This document shows positions 21,924 through 40,912 of a stretch of 64,000 nt of DNA, piece by piece; positions within the stretch are counted from its first letter, which is position 1; each line of letters begins with the position of its first letter. Position numbers and translations under genes: made by a program. Origin of the DNA: Branchiostoma floridae (Eukaryota; Chordata; Leptocardii; Amphioxiformes; Branchiostomatidae); contig NC_049980.1 of NCBI RefSeq assembly GCF_000003815.2, positions 10,937,422 through 11,001,421 on the forward strand. Reading direction: 5' to 3'. The notes beneath the pieces are model-generated. The model did no database searches. It saw nothing but the letters and a program-made list of their open reading frames with translations, and was not told where the DNA came from.

Positions 21924-24900
21924 TTAGGACCTCTCCGGTGTGGTGATGACCTCAATTATGGTGGCAAGAGTCCGGCAGATTTCAGTCGCTTGGTCCTACA
22001 GAGAAAAGAGAATGGAAGGTGAATAAGAAAGAAGCATGTAGCTGATACATTTTGTACATTTAAAAAAAAGCACATTTTATTTTTGTGGAAATGGTCAAAG
22101 AAAAAAGCTTCTTGCCAAAAATAAAGAAATGCATCCATGGTACCAGTACTCAGTCCTAAGTAAGACAATGTTATTTTTTGGACAGAAAAGGGAGTATTAT
22201 CCGGAGACTATGTGATGAAAATTAAGTAAAATTCAATGGACAGTGAACAAGTAGGGCATGGTACATTGAATAAGGCAGCTGCTTGGATCCCAGGATGCCT
22301 ACTCAGTATCCCTACACATTCACATTTCCCAATATTCACATTACCCCTGGTAGTGAAGCTCACTACCAAGAGTGGTCAATTCTTCCTAACCAGATACAGT
22401 ATAAGACTGTTAAGTAGTCTCTCCATCTCAACGACTGGTCCCACCTGACTGTTACACTGGAAGGCCAGCAGGCCGTACTTGGTTTTCCTGGGTTGTCCCA
22501 CCTTTATGGCCACAACCTGTTTCCCCAGTCCGTCATCATAACAAACCACTCTCTGGATACTGTACAGGGGATGTCTGTATAGTACCTACAACAAATACAG
22601 GTACACGGTTGTCAGTTTATACTGATCAAGCCTTACATGGCCAACTAAGGCCATCATTCACATATCATAACTATCTCATATCTGTTACCAGCTTCTTTTA
22701 TTTCATGAAAATGCATGCAAACAGCCACCATTCCATCCTCATAATGTCATATTCATAGTGATTCTTTCTCTTCATATCAGGGGTATAGCCAGCGTCCGTT
22801 TTTCCGAAAAATTTTAAAACCAATCCGTCAACCTTGACAGACAAAAATCCTTGGTGGAAGCTACAGGCGGCTTGGGGACGCCGTCCACGGCCGTAAAAAC
22901 CACACACTGTTTGTTTTGCTATTGTTATGATTGTTGACAATGTGTGTCGGCGCCCTTTCGCATACGATAATCTCATTAAAACCCGTTTTTCAAGGTCTCA
23001 GTTCAGTCCTTCTAATTAATTTTCGCGGTTTTCGCGACGATTGTAATTGGCTGACGGAAAAAAATTTCGAGCTGGCTAAAGCCCTGCTTCATATAAAAGT
23101 GGCTCACTCCTCTGGCCTGGGAACTATCTTCTTTAGTGACTGCTGGCTCAATTTTTTAGCTGGTTGCAGTGCACATTGGTGACAGACAATTTAGTACAGA
23201 CCCATAATGTCTGTTGTATAGAATGAGGCAATAATTCCCCAGTCTGCAGGGATTTCGGACAGGTAAAAGATCCAAATGTCATTATCCAAGGAAAAGATTG
23301 AGCCAGTGGCCACCATGGAAGATAGTACCCAGACTATCACTACTCACATCATTAATTTCCACCCAGGATTGAGATGTTCAAAATTTTTTTAGCATAGAGC
23401 TATTGTAGAGTGGAATTCATTGGCAGCAAGTACTGTAGGGGTATCCTCACTAGATATGCAAAGCTTAGGTGTGACAGGTCCTTCAGTGTGATATAACCAG
23501 TTGCTGCCATGCTGCACTCCTGTGTGCCGCAAGGAAGTCTCAACTATATAAAACACAATGCAACTTACTAGTAAAGCAGTCAGTAACTAAGAAACAAAGA
23601 CTAAAACCACTCACCACAGGTGAGTTGACCTCCATGACCTTTATCCCATACTTGAACAATACCAGGATGACTTGACTTTCATCCTTGGCAATGAAGGGTA
23701 TCCTTCGGTATTGCTGTAAAAGGCATGGATTTAATTATAGTCTACTATCAATACAACAAAGTAACCAAGTCTGTTATTCAAGATTTTGACAACAAAATTT
23801 ACTTTCCTAAATGTTTCCAACAGCAAGGAATATCCCTCTTAACAAAAGAAAATAAAGGTATGCTAATAACCGTTGTTAGGCTTATGCATGGTTTTCTCAA
23901 TTTCTGATGCATTTCACATAGAAATCTGTGTTTTCTCTGGTGAGTATGACATATTTGATATACATTTGTAACAGAGTAATGCTGGGACCTTGTGTGATAT
24001 GGAATCTCTATGTACATAGTGTAGCCACCAGTCTGACCTGGTTGAGGTCGATGGTGTTGATCATGCCGATGGCTCCCTGGTTGTCCACATCCTCCAGGCT
24101 GTCCAGCACGGCCAGAAGTTTCACCTTGAACTCTGCGACCCCGCCCAGCACTGCTGACACACCTGAGGGAGGGGAGTAGCCATGTATGCAGATACCCTTC
24201 AAATTGATCATCAACAATATAAATGCATTTAGAGCTACATGGGCAGTGTTTTCGTTTCTTCTTCTTCTAAATATTGCAATGATAAGTTTTATCTTCACTC
24301 ATGAGGAACATGTCTTTGCAAGTATACATTTCATATGCAGGATTTAGCCAGGCATGCATCCAGGCATCAACTGGACGCACTAGATGACCGTACACCTAGA
24401 TGTCACTGGGTAGCAGATCCCCTGATAAGCATGAAATTCTCGTTGACCAGGGATGCCATTATGTCACTTGTGGTGACAGTCTTCTACTGTGACCTCTCTG
24501 ACAGTGATTTTGCCCCTCAAGATACAAGAAAATGTACTTTAGAATGCACCATTTTAACTTCTTTTTGAAATTCAACTAAAATTCACAAAACCTCTGATCC
24601 ATGGAAGGTGGATGCTTACAACAGTTGCGCCTATATCACGTACCACGACTTACCAAGCCTTATAATAAAATCCTAGCTAAAAGCCTGTTCATATGTCCTT
24701 TTAATGAGTAAAAACATACATCCCAGTCTCTTACCTGAGCTTCTCTGGGACTCTGAGCTGGGTTCAAACCCTGTACCACTGGATCGGGACCACTGGCCAC
24801 TGCTGCTTGAGGATGCCTGGAAGTGTGACAGATATAACAACTTATTCTTTGAACAAAAATGGAAGTCCTTTTTTTTTCTTATACCTTGAGAATACCTTTA

Positions 24901-25507
24901 GGATGATTAGGTGAAGAAGGCTAACTGCCTTTAGTGTCACTCTTGTCTCAAAGTTCATACTTCTTCTTCTTTAGTACACTACTTATACACTCTTGACTTG
25001 AAACAGTTCTGCACTACATGTACTTTATCTGGCAGATTGTTACACTGATAGAGAGTTCTTCTTAATACACTGAAAGACTGGGGACAGAATGTTACCCTGG
25101 CCAAGTGAACATTGAGTTTGTAACAGTGACTTTGCATTGTCTACACAGAAGAAGACGTGAGTGTTTAAACCTCTCTTTCCCTGTTAGGAACTTGTATACC
25201 TGAATCATCTAGATGATGATGTTCAGGCACAATTATTCATAGCAACTAGCATTGACCAAGAAGTGTTACTTGCTGGTAGTGTTCATGCAATAAATAAATA
25301 GATAACAAGTACTTCATGAAACAATATCTATAACTACTAGTATACAGACACTGTAAGAACTTAATTCTCCTAGCAATTGCTGGTGTTTACATAATTTTCA
25401 GAAGATATAAGAAACAAAGATAAACTGACCTTTCCACTGGAGCTGTTTTTACTGCTGAGTGAGTTGTCACCCTCTTTCTTGCTCTTTTTCTTCTTGTTAC
25501 GAAACAT
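21924..25507 (-). CDS. ITGB1BP1: Integrin beta-1-binding protein 1 (ICAP-1), complete, six exons
   Basis: ICAP-1 is a small PTB-domain adaptor. It binds the NPxY motif in the integrin beta-1 tail, competes with talin/kindlin, and partners KRIT1. Coding exons on the minus strand: 25507-25430, 24816-24735, 24162-24038, 23713-23615, 22585-22445, 21995-21924, with phases 0, 1, 0, 0, 0. The product is 198 residues (human 200). It starts MFRNKKKKSKKEGDN, a basic nuclear-localisation-like patch as in vertebrates, then a Ser-rich linker. The PTB fold follows, with FKVKLLAVLDSLEDV, LFKYGIKVMEV, HPLYSIQRVVCYDDGLGKQV and AFQCNSQDQATEICRTLATI. CYDDGLG and the QCNS…A..IC ending are diagnostic. The gene lies tail to tail with Homer and about 1.5 kb from the TDH promoter region, head to head. 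A MITE sits in the intron between exons 4 and 5. Confidence 0.96.
22778..23086. mobile_element. hAT-like MITE with 8-bp target duplication
   Basis: The ends CAGGGGTATAGCCAGC and (complement of the right end) CAGGGCTTTAGCCAGC form terminal inverted repeats. The 309-bp element is flanked by the perfect direct repeat CTTCATAT at 22770-22777 and 23087-23094. 8-bp duplications and CAGGG ends fit the hAT superfamily. It lies in an ITGB1BP1 intron. There is no transposase frame, so it is non-autonomous. Confidence 0.85.
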
Positions 25508-25589
25508 GTTGATTCCCACGCATTAAATCACTAGGAACAATTTTACCAAAATGAGACGTAAATAGATAACAATAATTTGTTATACATAG

Positions 25590-25624
25590 ATCAAGATGTA
25601 CATATATCATATGTACATCTTGAT
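25590..25624. repeat. Perfect 16-bp-stem hairpin
   Basis: ATCAAGATGTACATAT, loop ATC, then the exact complement, about 85 bp upstream of the ITGB1BP1 start codon. It may be intronic or 5' UTR. Confidence 0.7.
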
Positions 25625-26019
25625 ATAATGTACTGGCGTTATATCACAAAAGTTACAGTCCCTACAAAGGTAACAATTGAGTGAAGGGGACTGGTTGCCT
25701 AAAATCTTCAGATATGCTTAGCACGATTCTCTAATACTGAAGTAATACTAGACATAGTTAGTTAATTGGGGAAGTCTCCAAAAATAATGGTGGGATTTCC
25801 AAAGAAACACTATACGACATACAATTGTTGGACACCTATGATCGTTGCACATAACAAGCCCTTTCACAGAGAACATAACGCATGTGCGATGACAGGAATT
25901 CTAGGTAATATGTCGAAGGAAAAGGCATCGAAAATGAAAACAGTCCTTGTTTCGACCAGTTTCAATTAACATAACAACGTCCAGGCTGGTTTTGTTGACT
26001 TTTTGTGGGCTTTAACCTT

Positions 26020-26027
26020 TGACGTCA
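26020..26027. promoter_or_regulatory. Palindromic CRE-type site
   Basis: TGACGTCA within CTTTGACGTCAAATAA, about 0.5 kb upstream of the ITGB1BP1 start codon. A CREB/ATF-type site; use is unproven. Confidence 0.35.
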
Positions 26028-26989
26028 AATAATACCTAGACTTCCTTTAACATCTTTGTGAAAGGGCTTATTGTTGCACCCCCAATTTTTGTTGCATAAT
26101 TTGTTAAGTGTGTGATTTGCATTATAATTAGTGCACCAAGCCACCAACACAGAAGTTTAAACCTCACTTGGTTCTATACAAACAATACTTTTAAAGACAA
26201 CATTTAACCAAGAAGGTTATAACCTCGTTGATTTAACAATGCACCTCAATGATGTCTAGAGCATGCACAAATACCATCAACGTTTATACTGCAGCTGTTT
26301 TGTAGAACGATTCATATTCATGCCCAAAGCTAGCAGATAACATAAACACAAAGCGAACCTGCGTATGAGACGTCCCCACGCCTTTAGTTTCCAACCAAAT
26401 ATCACAGGTAATCCTTAGGTTATCATCTTATATCGGAGGGAAAATTAAAATACCAACAATCAGCAGTAAACTGGTAAGAATTTGGCAACACCCCAATATT
26501 TTCATCTGACGGCAGCCATGATGGATTTCCCAAAATCTAGACGCTACCATTCTATAGAAAAGGGGCATTCGCGGTGTAAACTTTACGTCAAATATTAAAA
26601 CAAAAGAAGAATAAAACTGGCTTCTTTTTTAAAAATAAAATAACACATGGTATGAAATTATCTATCTATGTTACATTATCTACTATCTTGTCTTTAGGTC
26701 TATGATTATCACTTGTTGACATCCTCCCCCTCGAAGTTAATGTAATAGTTCAGCAAATAGTAAGACGTCGTAAAATGAAAACAAAGGAATGTGCCCTGAA
26801 AACTAACAGTCTTGAAACAAATACTTGACATTCGGCCCTTAAATCTATTTCCGTTAGTGTACAAGAAGTGTGTTATGTATAATGATATAGCCAAATAAAT
26901 CGCTAATTCGAGAATTTGTGTTTTTTATCATTTCGTAGCAAATAATCTGCTAGTTTCTGCTTTACCTGTGACCAATTTTGGGTCGGAAG

Positions 26990-27177
26990 TTACCTGGTCT
27001 GTGATTGGTCAGATCCTGGGGGCTCGCCATGACGTCAGAAGAATCGTCACATGGTGGAAAGGGATCACTTTCCACACACAGGGCGATCGTCAGCAGGGGG
27101 AAATAAAAATTAGGTCAGATTCTCCGGACACAGACACCTCAGCAGCATCTATTTGAAGAGAATACGTTACACCTGAG
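26990..27177 (+). promoter_or_regulatory. TDH: Promoter and non-coding first exon of TDH (inferred)
   Basis: An inverted CCAAT box (TGATTGGTC near 27002) and a perfect palindromic CRE (TGACGTCA, 27030-27037) precede a stretch ending in ACACCTGAG|gtaagcc at 27177, a strong donor. The next acceptor on this strand that leads into clear TDH coding sequence is at 30898, with the start codon 14 bases into that exon. This block is therefore proposed as the TDH 5' UTR exon. The transcription start was not determined. Confidence 0.55.
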
Positions 27178-30100
27178 GTAAGCCTGGTTTATGTGCGAAA
27201 TTTTTATGTGCTGATCGTTCAGAAAACTGCTAGAGGCTGCAGCCCGGCTTTCACACATGGCCCCACCAGTACTGAACTAGCAGTTCGACCTGTCACATTT
27301 TGCCGCCATTCAAGGGCGTTTTGAAATTAGATTGTACTGTAGTGTGTCTTCCCTCAAATCCTACGTTAAGGTTACATAATCAAACGATTCCGCTGTGAAC
27401 TGCAGCAAGCAGAGAAGAGTTTATACCGGGAAAGGCCCTTACAGTAACGCTGCCAGCGCACAGCCCCAAGAGCCAGCCATGTGGCATAAATTAATTTGTA
27501 GGCGTTATTTATGGTGCAACAACGTGACTGAAAACGAACGATTCTCTCTCACCGGTGCCATAATGTCTATGTGTATTTCCCCGTACCATAGAGACCACAT
27601 GTGTGTGTAACACCAAGGAGGTTATATCAGATATAACCTTCTTGGTAACACCATGATGATCAACACTGCCCATAGACTGTGATCATGCGTCCCGTACTTT
27701 GTCGTTGAGTATGCCTTGTAAAGAGGCATGTGGAAAATTCCGAATCATTACGGTTACGCGTGTGTGTGCGGTGACCTGACCTACTAATCATGTTATGGTT
27801 CAATCAGTGGCTCACCCCTGAATCTTCTTAAATCAGTGTTTATCAACAGGTTTTAGTTCAGCAATAAATTTATCAATTTGAATCATCACTATAAATGATT
27901 GAGAGGCTGGGGTGTATAGCATGGTGAGATATCTACACACGAATAATTGGGGAGGGGTGAAACGTTACTAGTACTGTTTATAGGGTAATCAAGCTTGTCA
28001 AAGACTGAAATATTATGTTTTTGTACCGTTGGAATCAGTGAAAACTTTTTTTCCTCAGATTTGACACCTTTCCCTATAGTCATGATCAGAATAGCCCCTT
28101 TCCAGGTGATACAACCATCATATAGCGATGAAAGTGAGAGTATAAAGTAAGGAGCTTGTCTCTGAGGTCACTTTGCCCTTAGGGCCAAGAAACTGTTACT
28201 GGGAAATTGAAGCATGGATGTGTATTGTTGGAAAGGCAGGTTGATGAATGGCCACTTAAGAACAGAAATCACCACCTGCAGAAGTCTTACCACCTGCAAA
28301 AGTCTTGGCTTAAAACTCGTGTTTGAAAACATGTCTTCCTTTCCCAAACAAGTTAAACTAATAATATATATAGAAAGAACTTAATGATGATGATTAGATA
28401 TTACATTTTGAATCCCATATTTCATACTAAAGTAGAGTATGTTCAGTTGGCAATTTGTTATGTCAACTTATGACCCCAATTAACCCTTATACACAAATGT
28501 CAGTTATCTTGTAGACACAGATACCATATGTAAAACTTTGATATTGAATATTATATTGGAATGCAAAAGTATTGATGGGTATCTTACTCACACACATGTA
28601 ACAATATTTCTGCCAGGACATTAAAGAAATATAACGTACTTCTGTCAGGTTCTGTGTCAAGAGCCTTGAAAAGGGATAAAGAGCACTCTCCTTGTTTGAG
28701 ACACACATACAGTGTACAGTGTAGAGGATTGGTGCAATCCTGGTATTAGGTTATGAAAAGCCTACTGTAGATGTAGCCTGGATATACCAGACTGTTTCCT
28801 TGACCACACAGACCTCCTTAGCTCAAGTAGAATGCCACTCTGGTGTGCTGTATGTGATAACTGTCACACGGTGTGTTTAACTTTAAGCCCTGGAAACAAT
28901 CTGACATCCAGTCTACTGTCTACAGTAGTACTGTAGAAGTGGAAATATGCTAACCTGTATATGACACGTCACATGGGCTAAATACTAAAATAGAGCACAG
29001 GATTCCAACCTATCAAGCCACATGTGTATGTAATCAATCATTCTACCAAAGCTTGGTATGCACATTAGCTGTGATTGGCAATGAAAAAAAACCCAGACCC
29101 CTCGTGTAATGATATGACATTAAACAGAGCTTTCAAGTTCAAGAGTGCACAGCTCAGCTTTCTTTACTACAGTAAAAGCCGCTTAATTGCACGGCCTATT
29201 TTCCAGTGAATTTCGTGCAATTATCCGGCTGGTGCAATAATGCGAAGTTATCTACCTGGACCGCACTGTTTTGGGATTTGAGGATTCCGTGCAGTTAACA
29301 GAAGTGTGCGTTAATCCGATGTGCAATTAACTGGCTTCCACTGTACTGATTTTACCACATTTGTAACTGGGATTCCAGTTGTACACACAATTCCCCAGAG
29401 ACCCTTATTGACTGAAGGCATGTTGGATGTGCTACTGTGGACCTTTGACCCTCTAAGTACCCCATGAGTACAAAGTTGAAAGTGCAAACATTTGGCTCCT
29501 ATACACACAATCATTTCCTCATGGAGGCATACAGTACCTGATTAGACCTCTTTGATTAGACCAAGGGGTTTGTATGTTTCACATACAAATGTATATATGC
29601 TGATAACACAATGTTTTTCTACTGGCTGTTTGTGATCACAAGAAAACAAAGAAACTCTAAGAGTCTAACACAGTGTTTTGACTAGGATGTACATCAAAGT
29701 GGATACATGAAGGTGTAGTGTAGATGATAGAGAAAACAGATGTAGATTAGCATACAATGATATGTATTTTGATTCCTTGTGTTATGGTCATTTGTTTGTT
29801 GGTCTATAGGATAACAAAACAATGTTATCATTGCAATCAGAAAGTGATTGAGACTCAGATTCTATGATTGTTGTTGGACTTGTTCAAATGAAATGTGACT
29901 TTCTCATGTCATTGTTAGTGTTACTCAACAGAGATTTGTGCAATGCAGGAATGAGTCAGCAATTGAGTGTCTTGACAGTACAGTGTTGCATGGAGACAAA
30001 TGTTCCTCTTAGTCTTACAAGGTCTTACTTTAACCTGTTTGTTTGTGCCCCCTGCATCGAAGGTGTGTAAATTCTGGTAGACATGTTCCTTTTGTGAATA

Positions 30101-30532
30101 ACTAAACTGCTGGGCTGCCTGGCGCCACTTGTTTGGCTCTTTTTACAGTACTCTTTTGGAACATGGATACAGTGTACATTATGGCTGTTCCTTTTTTTTT
30201 CAGTGCAGATTAGCAAAGCAACTCGTATAAATATTTTCCAACTTTCACCTTAAACAAATAGAATGGAATTACATCTAGATAAACTTCTATTCATTTATTT
30301 TTGCAGGGATTTAATTTCATGTTGCTAAATAATTTGTCAGGGGGGTAGAATTTTTCCATGGTGATTTAAGCACTAGAAACAATTTTGTAGTGCAGTACAT
30401 GTAACGTTGTACAGTAGTAGTACATTGTAATACAATGAAAACACTGTCACATATTCGTGGTCTCAAGCATTGCCAGTCGAGAGGTCATTGCAAAAATAAG
30501 ACCACCAGAAACATTTGAAGGTTTACCCTAGT
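27178..30532. other. TDH first intron, no exon recognised
   Basis: It contains a short foldback at 27614-27648 (ACCAAGGAGGTTATATC with a near-complement) related to AACCAAGAAGGTTATAACCT near 26208, plus the MITE at 29170-29343. Otherwise no gene. Confidence 0.5.
29170..29343. mobile_element. Short TA-flanked MITE (pogo/Tigger-like ends)
   Basis: The ends CAGTAAAAGCCGCTTAATTG and, in complement, CAGTGGAAGCCAGTTAATTG form terminal inverted repeats, flanked by TA on both sides. 174 bp. CAGTnnAA…TTAATTnG ends with TA duplication resemble pogo-class Tc1/mariner relatives. Family assignment is tentative. Confidence 0.7.
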
Positions 30533-30538
30533 GTATAC

Positions 30539-30860
30539 CAGGGATAAACAAGTCCACTAGCCCTATTGTCCAGGGCAAGTGAAAGTGCTGTTCGGGCAAG
30601 TGCATGTCCTACCCCACTTGTCCGATCGGGCAAGTAAGATTTTTCCATTGATTATAGTGCAATTTTGATATACTTGTTACTTTTTACAGTCATGACATCA
30701 AGCAATTGTCATTCCATTGCTGGAAGTGAAAATGCATATACATGTACTAGTAACAGTGACATTTGAATTTTGGGCAAGTGAAAAATTGGTTCGGGCAAGT
30801 ACATTTTTTATGTGCTTGCCCGATAGGACAAGTGGATTTTAGAAAATTTGTTCAACCCTG
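30539..30860. mobile_element. MITE with GGGCAAGTG internal repeats
   Basis: CAGGGATAAACAAGTCCACT at the left and CAGGGTTGAACAAATTTTCT in complement at the right form imperfect inverted ends. The element is flanked by GTATAC on both sides (30533-30538, 30861-30866). The motif GGGCAAGT recurs inside in both orientations. It ends just 38 bp before the exon holding the TDH start codon. Confidence 0.7.
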
Positions 30861-30912
30861 GTATACAGTAAACACTGATGTCTTCTGTGTGCCTACAGGT
30901 CTCAGTGCAGGA

Positions 30913-38308
<7,396 letters not shown>

Positions 38309-40095
38309 GAGTTGGGGGGAAAAAGCTGATGCTGCTTCCAAATCCAGGAAGAAACTTCCACAACCAAACCTGTCACACATGCTGTGCCATGTGCACATGG
38401 CAGACTGAAGAAAAATGATAGCAGATATAGGATAAGCAGATTTCATGTAGTTACATAATGGTTATCCTGAGGCACAGTCGTGCAATAACAACATTCTCGG
38501 GTGATAGGCAAATGTATAAATGAGCATGATTTGAGTATAGTAAGCTGGTTCATGGTTTCAAGTGTGCATACCCAGTGTGGTACATTGTAGGTAGTATGTC
38601 AAAGTTGAAAATCCTCTTACAAAACACTTCTGGACGCAGTATCAAGCACAAAACTGTTTACACCTTAGGAGCCTTCTCCTTTGACCTCAGGCATATGCAG
38701 TTCAAACCATCAACCAGCTTATTGTGTCTCTCTACCAATTCTGCATGTACTTAAGGACAGGATGGTAGTAAGCTACTTAGAATAACTTATTATGGTTCAT
38801 CACAGTAACATGGAGCTTAAAAGAACAAGAAGATCCCACCTCCGTGTCAACAATTTAGAAGACGAAAATGATCTCGCTCCTTGACATGGTTAAGAGGAGT
38901 ATACACGGTACAATCAATTGTATTCTCTGTAGCACTGCTAAAACTCTGTGTCTTAGTCATATTTGGCCTGAAGTACTTAATGCAAGAGACAAAGTCATAT
39001 TTTACTAGGGAGGAAAGAAATATTTTTATCCATATCAAAATAGTATGCCATATTAGTTGTGATTTGTGATGTTTTACTCATGTTGAAAAGGGAGACACTT
39101 GCACTTGAGCTTATATATTGCAGAAAATCAGGTATAAAAATGCATGGACAAAGGTGAGGAAATCGTACTTAAAATGTTACCTATGTACAGTACACTTCCG
39201 ATGGATATCATAAAAAAGGGGTTCAATGAATACTGGATTTTAATATTATAGGGAAATGTGTTAAGCATTTGATTTTCATTGCATGTCTGCTCTATATTTA
39301 TATGAAATATCAGATTTGTGCACACCACAAACTCCATTCTTTATTATATGTTGTGTTTTAGAATATGATCATGCTGTGAAAATATTTTGTACAGATACTG
39401 TTATGTAGCTCTACTATCATGTTCAATGTGGGAAAATACAAGGCTGCATAGACTAGATAGAGTTGTAGACAGAAGTGTATTTTGCCATGTTTGTAAATTT
39501 AATTTTTCTTCTGTGTCACACTTTACCAAAGAGCCACTACTTTTACTGCATTTTATTCAGTATTTTCCACATGACATTTTTATTTTTCCAGCACCATAAT
39601 TGTTTTATAACCTAAGTGTATGTTTTGTCAAAAGCAACATGGTGACTTTGTGAACTTGACAATGTGCACAATGTAACCGTAAGCTATAAATGGTAAGGAC
39701 TTAACTGCCAAGTATCAGTCAATGATCAGCCAGCCAGTGTTAATGGATAATATGCTGTTTTAAGTGTCATCTCTTTTTGTCTTGAAGTCATAACGACAAT
39801 GCATATGTTGGAAAGCAATCCAAAGAAGATCATGTGTTCTCGATATGTAACAAATCTTGTGTGCATAAATGATGCAACTGTGACAGAAGAGAAATATGGT
39901 TAGATTTTAATGTCATTCAGTTATCATATATTTTCAACAATTGTACTTTCAAGAAATATATTTGCGTGAACTTCAATCAATGTGTTCAAGTACATTTATC
40001 AGTGAAACAGATGTCAGGCATGCATTGGCATTAAATGTATGGGAAAAAGTTATGCTTGTTAACTTTCTTGCTTCACCATAATTAGTTCATGTCCA
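38309..40095. other. TDH 3' UTR and downstream region
   Basis: No further gene. The likely 3' UTR is AT-rich; the cleavage site was not fixed. Confidence 0.45.
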
Positions 40096-40103
40096 TCCAT
40101 GAC

Positions 40104-40549
40104 TAGGGCTGGGTACCGGTACAGAAAATTCAGGTCCAGGTCCGGTTCAGGTCCAGAGGATCAGGTCCAGGTCCGGACCTGAACCTGGACCTGATGCAGT
40201 ATGACTCATACCAATGGTCCATTTCACTACAAAGAGATCTATTTGGTGGAGTATTAGACTTACACTAGCGTTTTAAAATCCTTCAACGCTTACTGCACCT
40301 GTACGATTGGCCGTAAAACGTGGTAGAAATTTACTATAAACTCTATTCTACTTCACTCTTGTTATTTTCTTGCACCTGCAAGCGCCAAAACGTGTGAATG
40401 CCTGATAGAATAATCTGTAAATTTTCTAATCGGTCCAACATCCGGTCCAACATCTAGTCCACCTAATTTTTTCAGGTCCGCTTTTTCTGGACCGGTCCAA
40501 TAAGAAAAACCGGTTTTGTACCGGTACACTGTACCGATACCCAGCCCTA
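40104..40549. mobile_element. hAT-like MITE with perfect 8-bp target duplication
   Basis: The ends TAGGGCTGGGTACCGGTAC and GTACCGATACCCAGCCCTA are inverted repeats. The perfect direct repeat TCCATGAC flanks the element (40096-40103, 40550-40557). The interior is rich in CAGGTCCAGGTCC in both orientations. 446 bp, no transposase. TAGGGCTGGG ends with 8-bp duplications are typical of hAT elements. The intact duplication suggests a fairly young insertion. Confidence 0.9.
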
Positions 40550-40912
40550 TCCATGACCATCCAATAAGAAAATTACCGCAAGAAGAAAATCAAAAGATGC
40601 TTTACAAAATTAATATGTTACAACAGCCCGACTGGAGACATTTTGATCTCTACCCAACTTATTGGTAAGAATGAAAGACATGCAGAACATGCCAACCAGT
40701 CTTTACAGTACAATGGGAGGAGTTTGTATCTTAACTTGTCTACTGTCTATAGTAGTGTTAGCCATATGTCGATGTTGGTGTTACTACTAGTAGTAATGAG
40801 GTAGACTCAACGTTAACTATTCAAATTCATCGCTTTGTTACCCTTTTGTAGACCTCAATTGCCTGAATATAACCTAATGGGATATTAAGGCTGGCACATG
40901 GAGGCTTCCATT

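Noticed and set aside
30763-30912. Upstream in-frame extension of TDH exon 1 to an earlier ATG
   Set aside because: The extension runs through MITE sequence and across a good acceptor at 30898; the ATG at 30913 gives a normal-length protein with an import-signal-like start.
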